Source of the DNA: Symsagittifera roscoffensis
Lineage: Eukaryota; Xenacoelomorpha; Acoela; Convolutidae
Reading direction: 5' to 3'
NCBI RefSeq assembly: GCF_963678635.1
Contig: NC_087070.1
Coordinates: 27,466,057 to 27,530,056, forward strand
DNA: 64,000 nt
Shown: positions 49,385-59,600 of the stretch, one piece after another
Position numbering within the stretch: position 1 is the first letter of the stretch
How the letters are laid out: each line of letters opens with the position of its first letter
Position numbers and translations under genes: made by a program
Notes under the pieces: model-generated
Seen by the model: the letters and a program-made list of their open reading frames with translations, nothing else
Told to the model about the DNA's origin: nothing
Databases searched by the model: none

Positions 49385-50530
49385 CTCAGAAATTCTTGTC
49401 GAATACGAAAAAAAGTTTCAACATGAACACAGGAAAACAAATAGATAACCCAAATCCAACACATCACATTTCAAATAGTGACGAAAACTCATACATCCCA
49501 GTAAAATTTCTAAAAAACACAGGAAGAACTGGTGGAAAACTTCGACCACAAGACAAAAGCAGTACACGCTTACAAGAACTATCACATAAGAACAATACCT
49601 ATTTTGATGCAATTCACTATGACATCCACTTAGACACGAAATTAGACTATGCAATAAGTAGAATTATTCAATAAATGTCACTATCAGAACTAGAAACGCT
49701 TCATCACTTATGTGAACTTATACGAACACAAATTTTAAAATCACTCGCACTTGCCTTATTAAACATATCTTATGCAGGATATTTGTTGTCAATAAATAGG
49801 TCAAATGTTTTCGACTACGAAGGAAATATTTTATATTATTACACAAGTACGGAAAACGTATCACCATAATATCTACTTGAAGAAAAAAGATGTTACAAAA
49901 GAATCCCCGTATTGTACAAAAAGAAAGTTATTTGTTGATACACTTTCTAGAAGAACAAATTTTTGGGATACAGCTGCCCCATGTGGATCTACAAATAGCC
50001 ACAGTGTTGTACAGTTAAAACCCGACGAAGATAAATATTATCTTCCCACACCATATCTTACACTTATGCCACCATTAAAGAAATTTTCACCAGGAAGTAT
50101 TAAAGCTATTGCTAGAAACGCAAATGAAGGTTTACAATCAATAGGTATATACTCAAGATCAGATATACAACATAACATCCGCATACAACACTTTCAAGAA
50201 CTCCTTACAAAAATGGATACAATACAAAGAAAATCCCTTGACCAAAATTTAAGAAAACTTGCAGAAACCGCAGAGTTTTCAGACATCTAAACACAAAATT
50301 ACAGTGGTTACTTTAAAGATATAAAAGATAAAATTTATTTGGACGGTGAAAAAAACCGTCCACAAGATATATCAATCATCAATATCTTTAGTTTTGTAAA
50401 TTTGAAAAGTAAACTACTCGCCTTTCTAGGATGGCCCTACTACATCTTAGAAAGATTGACGATATTACATGCGATGTTTAATTTTTTTGGTTTTCCTTTT
50501 TCTTTTTTTGAAAGGAATCTATAATACATG
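49385..50530 (+). pseudogene. Env-like gene, C-terminal part with candidate membrane anchor
   Basis: After the array the env reading continues through broken frames: 49396-49674 (CT-linker and an amphipathic helical stretch), 49675-49869, 49805-50290 (with Cys at CYK-like and PCGSTNS positions, ending ETAEFSDI-stop), and 50339-50524, whose end is hydrophobic and aromatic (LLAFLGWPYYIL and FNFFGFPFSFF), a candidate anchor. Stops and frame changes separate all pieces. The segment up to about 49790 is shared with copy A; the rest exists only here. Confidence 0.55.
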
Positions 50531-50894
50531 CGCAATGAGCACACAAGTAAACAAACAAGCAATCGTAGCGCGCATAATTTTCGCAGGATTTTTCGGAAAA
50601 TTTTCAACCTCAATTAACAAAATTTTTTTAGACGCTCAAAAAAATGAATATAACAAAAACATGTCAACCACGCCTAATGCGTATGATAATTCACAAGACA
50701 ATAGAAATACAACACCTACTGCACCACATTTACACACTTTACATAATAACCATCCATTATCTTTAGTACCACGAAATTACAGGAATATAGCTCTAACAGA
50801 GCTCATCTTTACAATTCATAGATATCCGCAGAGTCCAGTTACCCACATTATAGCACAGCAACCGTACAAGAAGAAACGTACAAACAAACAATAG
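50469..50894 (+). CDS. ORF overlapping the env end: hydrophobic start, basic tail (141 aa)
   Basis: Begins MRCLIFLVFLFLFLKGIYN in a different frame over the hydrophobic segment of env, then a polar tail of about 115 residues ending KKKRTNKQ. It could be the env transmembrane end and cytoplasmic tail shifted by one base, or a separate small membrane-anchored protein. Nothing in it is recognisable. Confidence 0.35.
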   Translation: MRCLIFLVFLFLFLKGIYNTCAMSTQVNKQAIVARIIFAGFFGKFSTSINKIFLDAQKNEYNKNMSTTPNAYDNSQDNRNTTPTAPHLHTLHNNHPLSLVPRNYRNIALTELIFTIHRYPQSPVTHIIAQQPYKKKRTNKQ

Positions 50895-50949
50895 AATAGC
50901 AACATACCACTAATTTCCGTTCTCAGAACACCCATCTTTTTAGCCCACG

Positions 50950-51717
50950 ATGAGCCGCCAGATTGGATCCCTCAACCGTTCCCTTTCTTACCCATCCAAC
51001 TTCCAAAGTCACTCTCAGATCTTACCTCTTTTTGATTTCACTCCCTACCCTGAACCATCATATACTAATAATTCATCAAGCATGGACTCCGATGACACTT
51101 CAACAAACACAGTTTTTCACACAATTTCACAAATTAACACCTCTGATATTAAACCCATCCACTTTTTCCCAACCCCCTTTCAACCACTCCATACCCAAAT
51201 TCCCGATGAACCTTCCTCAGCCCCTTCTTCCTACACTGATGCAAATTCAATTTACTCCCCAATGACTAGCGACCCACCTGGCCACTCTAGTCCCGTTGAT
51301 GCAGAACTCGGGAACGATTTAGACAACTTCATAACCCTTCAACAACAGCTACAACCCCCTAGCACACTAACCATTCATCACCTCTTACAAACCGTTTCAT
51401 CTTCAGAATCCTCCAACCCCCCATTCACTACTGGAGAAACCCGAGCCCACCGAGTATCTAAACGAAATCTCCCCAACAGCCCATTCCCTTCTAACCCTCG
51501 ACCAGCCCAAACATTTTGGAATCATCCACTTCATACTAACACAAAAGAATTTCTCCAAGTGTGCTTGCCATTCTTTCTACAATATACTTACTATCGCTCA
51601 AATCCCAACGACGATCAACCAAATTACGTTGACGAAAATGTTTTATTTCTTACACTTTCATGGACCTCACAATATCATTTCAGTAACCCATTATCACTTC
51701 CACTTTTAATAATTTAG
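50950..51717 (+). CDS. Accessory ORF after env, Ser/Pro/Thr-rich (255 aa)
   Basis: Starts at ATG 50950 (MSRQIGSLNRSLSYPSNF) and is open for 255 codons. The first ~170 residues are Ser/Pro/Thr-rich and look disordered. The last ~80 (PAQTFWNHPLHTNTKEFLQ, then LFLTLSWTSQYHFS) look folded. Frame is lost near 51715, and the continuation with NLDDDDFCQTRLFHLTTALH suggests a longer original protein. No family recognised; standard Ty3/gypsy elements have no gene here, whereas complex retroviruses do. Confidence 0.5.
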   Translation: MSRQIGSLNRSLSYPSNFQSHSQILPLFDFTPYPEPSYTNNSSSMDSDDTSTNTVFHTISQINTSDIKPIHFFPTPFQPLHTQIPDEPSSAPSSYTDANSIYSPMTSDPPGHSSPVDAELGNDLDNFITLQQQLQPPSTLTIHHLLQTVSSSESSNPPFTTGETRAHRVSKRNLPNSPFPSNPRPAQTFWNHPLHTNTKEFLQVCLPFFLQYTYYRSNPNDDQPNYVDENVLFLTLSWTSQYHFSNPLSLPLLII

Positions 51718-51975
51718 ACGACGATGATTTTTGTCAAACTAGACTTTTTCACCTAACCACAGCACTTCATGAAAAACAATTCACAATTATCGGATTAAAC
51801 CAAACATGAAATAGATTCACTGCACAAAAAACTAACTGATTTTCCATTAACCATTATGATCACGCCATTGCACGATCCAATGAAGATACCTTTTTAGGTG
51901 ACGAAACTAACGCTAACTCCCAACTAACTGAAAAAGTTTTCATCAAACCAAAATAAGCATTTACTATAAAACTGC

Positions 51976-52659
51976 ATGAATAAAAAATATGATCATATTA
52001 TATCCACAGCACTTCGCGACACAAACGCCTACGACTACTATTTAAATAAATTTAACCATTTTTCATCAACCTTTAGTTTCCTAACAACAAAAGAACGTAA
52101 CTTACACTGCTCACATCAAATATCGTTACGCACAAAACAAACTCACACATACACTTATTATAAATTTATACAACACCATTACACAACTAATACACCACCA
52201 CGAAACCCACAACATCGATTTCAGTTTATTAACTCCAAATACACTTCACCATTCTTTTTAAACTTCACATATTGTATTAAAGACACTAACATGCAAGGAA
52301 TCCTTAGAAACTACGACCCTATGCGACAATAGTTTATATTCCGCCCACTAACCAGAGTTTTTAACGTTAATGAATCCCTTCCACTAATTGTCCCTCACGA
52401 ATATCTACAGCCCGTTGAAATCCCAGTCCTAGAATACAATCCCAACACTAAATATAATCGTAAGCTTTATAGTCTAATCCTAAACACACCGCCTAAATTC
52501 TCACCAAGTAGTGAAGAGCACAATATCATCAAAGCACTTGAACTGCTTTGGCCTCTACTGCAAACCAAATATATCACCCGCTTGCTTGCTAAACTTTCAA
52601 CATCATCGATCGTCAATCACGATATTTTTCCAAATGGATTTTTGCTGACGATTAAGTAA
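51976..52659 (+). pseudogene. Accessory ORF 2 after env with one internal TAG
   Basis: A frame from ATG 51976 stays open to the TAA at 52657-52659 except for one TAG at 52330-52332, about 227 codons. It is Thr/His/Tyr/Leu-rich with a folded appearance. It may be the C-terminal half of the same protein as 50950-51717, since the intervening 260 bases also hold coding-like sequence in broken frames. A strong donor-like GTAAGTAT overlaps its end (52656) and an acceptor-like TTTTTTTTAG lies at 52726-52735. Confidence 0.4.
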
Positions 52660-54184
52660 GTATAATTATGTATCTTACACTAACAAATTCAAAACACAAC
52701 TAACCATTCTTTGTAAAGGTTTCACTTTTTTTTAGAACTCATCACACAATCGTCTAAGACAAACAAAAAACAAATAAAAAACTGAAAACGCCTTTCTTGA
52801 AATTCTAAACTCGTATAAGCAAATCGTAGTATAATTAAAAAGCAGTAAAAATTTCCCCAACTTGCAGTAGATTAAAAAATAACCCTCGTTGCAATAAAAA
52901 TTTTTTACCAAGCAGTATATTCATAAATTAAATTCCCAAAAAGCAGTAAAATTATTATTTCAAGGCAGTAAATTCACAAAAAATTGCAGATAAATTAAAA
53001 AAAGTACTAGCTTTTTTACAGGACGCTTCTTTTATAGATTTGAATCATTCACTCGCCCATAAAACTCTTTCCACAATTGCACAGCTTGCCCACGAAGAAT
53101 TGTTTAAATAATGAATTTTAAGTTTTAACTCTCACTGATAACAACTCTAACCAGTTTTCACACGTTTCAAATTTTCCTTTAACCCGGTTGGAAGGAACTA
53201 TATAACCAACGCAGCTTACTGACGTCACAAAACCACAAAAATATTAGCATGACTAAGAAAAAAACCACGGTACCCAAACCAGATTAAAACTGGATAAAAT
53301 ATTCTTTTGACGACCACTTTCAAGTCATACCACAACCGAATAAAACACTGAAAGTCAAAAGACAAAACCAAACCAATACGTTCGGTTTTTGAGAAAAGGA
53401 CACAACCAAAACAAATAGGGAAAAACAAGTAATAAAAACGAAACCAAAGGTTGAACACAAAAAGAGACTCTGCACAAAGATACCATAAAAAATTAACCCA
53501 CTTCTGGCTTAACCCACCAGAACGACGTCGCTCGAAAAACATGCCCACACCATGCACTACTGCACCCCGATACCCTATTTTTGAAAAGAGTGGCTCCAGA
53601 GTGAGGCATATGTAAACGAGTGAGGCATATGAAAAGTGAGGCATATGAAAAGAGAGGCATATGTGAACGATAAATGCAGTATGCATAGATTTCATAAAGC
53701 TTAAAACACGAGCAGGAAAGGAGACGACAATCCAACTTCGGAATGGCTAATCTATTCGATATGCTGTCTAAAGTCACTACCCTCAAAGGATTTAAAGTAT
53801 GGAATCAACATCGCAGCAAAGAAAAACCATTGAACCAGACCAATGGCCATCTCGATGTTGACAACACGTACAAATCCTAGTCACTTGGCACTTCACATGG
53901 AAACGTCAAACTTCACCCTGCACGTAGTCTCGCTCTAAATTTAACGAAATCGATACATCATTGCATCAATCAGAAGTCTTGTGACACAATCACCCAAGAC
54001 CACCACGATCAACGAGACCCATCTAGAAACACGAACATATCAATCTTCCTCAGTCAAACTCAAACAGCCACACTTCTTCTTTCTCCAAGAAGTCAATGCT
54101 CGCAACTTAAAAAAGAAACTACATCACCCGTCCTTTACTACATTAAAAATTTAAAAACTAAAAACTCTCTAAGCCTCGGATGGG
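52660..54184 (+). other. 3' region of the giant element
   Basis: No supported gene. It holds a cluster of GCAGTA motifs (52842, 52866, 52912, 52942, 52966) and four short repeats of GTGAGGCATATG (53601-53665). Minus-strand ORFs of 97-156 codons (53225-53786) overlap these and lack any recognisable domain. The bases before the 3' LTR (GGATGGG) are only weakly purine-rich. Confidence 0.5.
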
Positions 54185-54560
54185 TGGAACCATATCTAAA
54201 CTAGAGTTTATAATTGGTTGTAAATATAATTCTCTATTCTGTAAAATATTCACAACTAACCAATCAAATTCCATCTCTAACATTTACACTTATTTGTAAG
54301 TGCTGAAACTACTTGTAGTTTCAGCACCAGAGCAATTTGATTTAAACTTAGAATACAGTTGTTCTCCTTCTGGAAATTAACTCGCATAAACCAGTATACA
54401 CTCGATCTATTGAGACTAGGAGATACAAGAGTAAGTTGAGATCGGTATTAGACTAAGAAGTTGCACGAATCTATCCGCCCGAAAATAAGATAGCGTGACG
54501 AGCAGACGGTGTACCTTATCTGAAATTACTCTATGAGTAAACCAAATAGGTCATAACTCA
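54185..54560 (+). repeat. 3' LTR of the giant element
   Basis: 376 bp, starts TGGAACCATATCTAAACTAG and ends GGTCATAACTCA. It includes ~41 bp near its right end absent from the 5' LTR. It is followed by the CATG target duplication (54561-54564). Confidence 0.9.
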
Positions 54561-54596
54561 CATGCGTATGGCCTTCGGTGGCGGTCTTGTACAGTG

Positions 54597-55319
54597 CTGA
54601 TTTAAATTATCCGGACAAAACGAACAAAACTTGAATTTTCAAACGCGTTTTTCTCAAATTGGGTGAAGATTAGACAAAAAAGGAACTGAACAAAAGTTGC
54701 TTAGAATTTCACCAGAATTAATATGGTGCAATTTTTCCTCCGAATTTTTCAACCAAAATTTCACCCCAAAAATGGGTCATTTTTTTTTTAATTAATCAAA
54801 AAATACGCTGAAACACTGTTTTAATTGATAAGAAAATTATATCACAAGAAGCCTCTTACACAGCCCAACAAAGTTTAACAAGGGTTACTTCTCCAAAAAT
54901 TTGTGCTAATTGTTTTAAAAAAATCGGTTTTTAGACAGAGGTTCTGGGTTTTATATTGTAAAAATCACATTTATTGACTATCAAATAAATTTTTTCTCTT
55001 ATACTAGTTTCTGGAGATTTAACCCTTCTGAAACTTTGTTAGGCTGTGTCAGAGGCTTCTTGTGATATTATTTTCTTATCAATTAAAAAAGTAGTTTCAG
55101 CGTATTTTTTTGATTAATTGAAAAAAAACCAAAATGACCAATTTTTGGGGTAATATTTTGGTTGAGAGAAAAATTTTGGTCGGAGAAAAATTGCACCAAT
55201 TCTGATGAAATTCTAAGCAACTTTTGTTCCCTTCATTTTTTGTCTAATCTTAACCTAATTTGAGAAAAACGTGTTTGAAACTCAAGTTTTGTTTATTTTG
55301 TCCGGATAATTTAAATCAG
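54597..55319. mobile_element. 723-bp palindromic MITE/foldback element
   Basis: The left end CTGATTTAAATTATCCGGAC is repeated in reverse complement at the right end. The inverted arms continue for about 320 bp each (for example CAAAAGTTGCTTAGAATTTC against its complement, and ATATCACAAGAAGCCTCT near the inner ends). No ORF. I could not define a target duplication with confidence. It starts 37 bp after the end of the 3' LTR. Confidence 0.85.
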
Positions 55320-56299
55320 CTTTGTATATGATCAGCAAATTTGCTGGTCTAGCTAACTGTGCATAAAAATCACGTTTATACTGAATAATTTTGCTGTGCC
55401 CGGGTCGATGTTGTGGTTTTATGACCAGACCGTCGCAACCAAAGATTGGTATTTCCAGACTTTGCGGATCGAGGCAATGTGTGGGCGACCGAAGGAAAAT
55501 AGTCGCGGTGGTCGAAAAAATAGTCGCAACGGTCGAAAAAATAGTCGCGGCGGTCAAAAAATTAGTTAGGAAAATTTCATTTCTCGATCTGTTCACTTCA
55601 AGTTTTGACCGTTACATTGGTTATTTCGTTCGACAGTGCACCACTTTGTCGAGATAAAGTTTCGACCGTGATCGATTTATTTTTCGTCAGTGCTTGGGGT
55701 ATGTTTCGAAATTGTGCTCGACTCAAACCCCCTATCTCAACTGTTTTTGGTCGATCCGGGCTACACGGAGAGGATTTGATGAAGTGAAATTACATGTGAA
55801 CACAAAACATTGGTATAACAAGCTGAATTTGTCAAACTACTTGCAATTCCATTAGATAATTAATTAAGGTGAGCTTAATGTACAATATACAAAAACACTT
55901 TGTCGAGATAAGGCTCAATCAAGCTGCATTGCAAGTTATGAGATAAACAAAATAAAAACTATAGCAAACTTTAAGGCAGAATCAAACAACGTTAATTTGT
56001 TGGTATAAACAACGGCATCGTTTTAAGTTAGAAATTTTAGCTACCAACGTCAAATTATCTTAGTTAAGTACAGATAGATCATAAAAAGGATTTTTTGCTA
56101 AAAATTGAATGAATGATTTCTAATCTGCACATTCTAATATGAACTTGTAATTCTAATTTTATAGCAGCACCGTATTTGAAAGGTCGTTTATTAAGTTTTT
56201 AACTTCGACTTCATGGGCAGACTGATAAATTTAATTTCACAATCCCTTTCAATTTTTGTGACACAATTTTGTCTCTTCGCTAGTTTTGTTTATTTCTGC
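55320..56299. other. Region downstream of the Robo-like gene, no gene supported
   Basis: Contains a 21-bp unit repeated three times (about 55498-55560, AATAGTCGCGGTGGTCGAAAA type). On the minus strand an AATAAA-type sequence at 56187-56192 is a candidate poly-A signal for the Robo-like gene, 108 bp after its stop codon. The rest is AT-rich with nothing recognised. Confidence 0.5.
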
Positions 56300-56676
56300 T
56301 CAAATCAAATTGACATTTGTTGTCGTAGTCAACATTGGCACTCCTGAGGCTCGGTTTAAAGCAGTGTTCACGTATTGGTTTGAATTGTCATTGCAGATGT
56401 TGTTGTTGGTTAGGTTGTTTGCCCTGTTGTTTACACCCGACAAACCCATTCGAGGACATACTCGATTCTGAGTTGGTGGTGATTGTTGCGTCAAACTCTG
56501 GTGATGTGCTTGTTGCGGACCTGCATTAAATTGGCTAGTCGAAAGGTGAGCAGGCATGTTCATCATGCTATGCAGGTGGGCGGGGTTGTTTCTACTTGGC
56601 GTGTTAGGGTTCTGTTGTGTGTGGTGGTATCCTTGCATGTTCGATGGCGAATTGGCGAGTGACTGTTGCAGTAACT
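56300..56676 (-). CDS. Robo-like terminal exon
   Basis: 377 bp, acceptor TTTGCTGTTTAG, stop TGA at 56302-56300, phase 1 entry giving ELLQQSLANSPSN. Low-complexity tail rich in Asn, Gln, His, Thr and Pro. Phase fit with the microexon supports its inclusion. Confidence 0.7.
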
Positions 56677-59600
56677 CTAAACAGCAAACTTGTTCTCAGT
56701 AAGATCTAAAACACCGCCGAAATCCCCCCTCCCCCAATTGCTTCCAACTTTGTTCCAACTATGTTCACGAATATTAATGTTAGTTTCATTTTTGGGTCGA
56801 GTCGTCTAAAACTATTGTCCGTTTTTGATTGATACAAGACTGCTCGTATCAGGGCGAAGAGGTAACTTTTCCTGTGCCCACAAGACTCTCTGGTACTTTT
56901 TGAAAAATGCATCAAAAGTTTCAAAAAAGCGTTTTTAAATGCGCCAAAAATGCCGTATTTGTCGAGATTAGTATAATTAGTATTTTTCGAAATTATGGAT
57001 GCGGTAAAATACAACCAGAGAGAACATTTCGGTGGAGTTAGGGTCAAATTCCAGTAGTGGGTGTGCGTTTCTGCCACCACCCCCCCCCCCCCCCCCCCTA
57101 ACCCATCACTAAGTATGATTCAGATTTATGAGTTTTCAATGTAACCAATTGGATGCGAGGCAATTACACTGAGCAGCAACAAGAAGCAGAATCGGTACCT
57201 TATTTATATTATATTCAATACGTGATGTTCCGGTTTTCCTAAATGCAATCGACTTTGTGCGCAGTGGGCTCAGACGCGTATCTTTGAAAATCATTGCCTT
57301 CATTTTAGAGGGTATGAGAGTGGTTTATGGAATAAAATTTAATTTTCAGCTTGCATTATATTATGGTAGCGAAGGGTTTCCTGGTACGGAAAATTTTGAT
57401 TTACCAGTGAGCCCAGGATAACAAATAGTCGTTTTCAGTTTGTTGAAAGTATACATCAAACTAAACTTGACTTTATCCACAACTTAAACACGGATAAATG
57501 GTTGCTGTGCAAGTAGCACATAATGTTCCGACCGAGACCATATTCTTTGATAACCACAAAATTTTTTTTTGTCAAATTGCGTAGTTTTTGTTTTTGGTGT
57601 GCTGAGAAGATCTAAGCGAAAGCCTAAAACTTTGATAGTTAAAACAAATAAGTTAGATTTGAGAACAGTTTTCCACATAAATCACATAGAAAAACTAAAA
57701 AACACAAAACAAAATCAACGAACTTATGAAATTTATGTCAATTTTTTGCAAATTTCTTTTGATTTGTTCTCAAAAATTCATTCCCAAGAAGGCACTAATA
57801 AGAATTTCGAGAAAACTTTTTCCTTGAGTACAACGAAGTAATATTTTGTTTTATAACTTACTTAAAAAATAGATGCCTTTTGATTTTCTACTTTCTACTA
57901 CAATTTATGATTTGCGCTTTTTTGATAACATTAAGGCAACTTGAGGAAACTTGATCAACAGGTAAAGTTTTTATTCCGCTTGAAATCTAAAAATTAAATT
58001 CCACTTTCAAACCTAGAAAAATCATTGCCTTCATTTTAGAGGGTATGAGAGTGGTTTATGGAATAAAATTTAATTTTCAGCTTGCATTATATTATGGTAG
58101 CGAAGGGTTTCCTGGTACGGAAAATTTTGATTTACCAGTGAGCCCAGGATAACAAATAGTCGTTTTCAGTTTGTTGAAAGTATACATCAAACTAAACTTG
58201 ACTTTATCCACAACTTAAACACGGATAAATGGTTGCTGTGCAAGTAGCACATAATGTTCCGACCGAGACCATATTCTTTGATAACCACAAAATTTTTTTT
58301 TGTCAAATTGCGTAGTTTTTGTTTTTGGTGTGCTGAGAAGATCTAAGCGAAAGCCTAAAACTTTGATAGTTAAAACAAATAAGTTAGATTTGAGAACAGT
58401 TTTCCACATAAATCACATAGAAAAACTAAAAAACACAAAACAAAATCAACGAACTTATGAAATTTATGTCAATTTTTTGCAAATTTCTTTTGATTTGTTC
58501 TCAAAAATTCATTCCCAAGAAGGCACTAATAAGAATTTCGAGAAAACTTTTTCCTTGAGTACAACGAAGTAATATTTTGTTTTATAACTTACTTAAAAAA
58601 TAGATGCCTTTTGATTTTCTACTTTCTACTACAATTTATGATTTGCGCTTTTTTGATAACATTAAGGCAACTTGAGGAAACTTGATCAACAGGTAAAGTT
58701 TTTATTCCGCTTGAAATCTAAAAATTAAATTCCACTTTCAAACCTAGAAATTTTTCACGTTTTTTCGTACCATTTGCACGTTCTTATTTGGAGAGTGCTA
58801 TTTACGTCACTTTCAGCCAATGGATTTCAACAGAACTCAAGAAGTGAATATATACCTAGGTATATTCATAAATGCATCAATATGTATGAATGCGCATCTG
58901 TAGTTATAAGAGGATTTTAAGACTTTTTCCTGAAAAAAAAATAGTCACCAAGACTTATATAAGAGTCTTCACTACGTTCATTACTCTTAAAAACAAATTT
59001 AAAAAATAAAATACACCCGAATACAAAGTTCCTATACATTTTCAATGGTCGGAACAAAAAGCGGAATTTAAAACCTTGAAAAAATCTGGTGAACTATTTC
59101 AAAACTTCCAGCAGAGCGCTGCGTTGAACTCCCAAAATTGTTTGCTCTTTGCTTGTTTACTATAATATCATCATATGAAATACAATTAGTTACCTGCATC
59201 GTAGACTTCGTAATGATGGAGGCTCTGGGCACCTAAACAAACAGAAAAAATTCGTTGAGAAAGAAATTCACGCAATTATTGACATGCTACAGTAGTATTG
59301 GCTTAAGCATGTTTAATAAGCTCTCGCAGGCAGGCGCGGAACTAGGAATTTCTAGAGGGGGGGGGGGGGGGGCAAAAAATTTAGGTCGACCAAAAAATCG
59401 CGTATTTTCGGCGCGCGCTCCCCCTTCAAAATCAGTATATATTGGCGCCAAAGGCGCCTTTGGAAAAATTTTAAGGGCAGTCATCCAAAAATGGATATCT
59501 CAAAATAGTACAAAAGGGGGACTGCTCCACCCTAAATCCCCCCTAAATCCGCTACTGCTCGCAGGTATTTTAGTGTTTACAGTAAATAGTAGGTAGATAT

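Larger units (their letters stand above)
21818..54560 (+). mobile_element. 32.7-kb LTR retroelement with gag, pol, env-like and extra ORFs
   Basis: Two direct LTRs (21818-22151 and 54185-54560) begin TGGAACCA and end ACTCA, and are flanked by the direct repeat CATG (21814-21817 and 54561-54564), the expected 4-bp target duplication of Ty3/gypsy-type or retroviral integration. Inside, on the plus strand: a primer-binding-like site, ~1.75-kb leader, gag, protease, RT, RNase H, integrase, a multi-span membrane ORF, a Ser/Pro-rich ORF, an Env-like gene and further ORFs. Ty3/gypsy elements are usually 5-10 kb. The excess comes mainly from a ~5.55-kb internal duplication and a 9.36-kb tandem array within env. 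Stops and frameshifts throughout show it is not intact. Confidence 0.88.

Noticed and set aside
53225..53786. Minus-strand ORFs of 97 and 156 codons
   Set aside because: Overlap each other and the short repeat cluster; no domain, and composition (Phe/Tyr/Cys-rich) is what antisense of AAA-rich DNA gives.
21814..54564. Maverick/Polinton or other large DNA virus-like element
   Set aside because: Ends are direct LTRs with a 4-bp duplication, and RT/RNase H/integrase are present; no terminal inverted repeats or DNA polymerase seen.
57484..58572. Identical ORF pairs (64 and 90 codons) in the 731-bp repeat
   Set aside because: Opposite-strand overlapping ORFs without motif inside an intron; duplication alone explains their identity.
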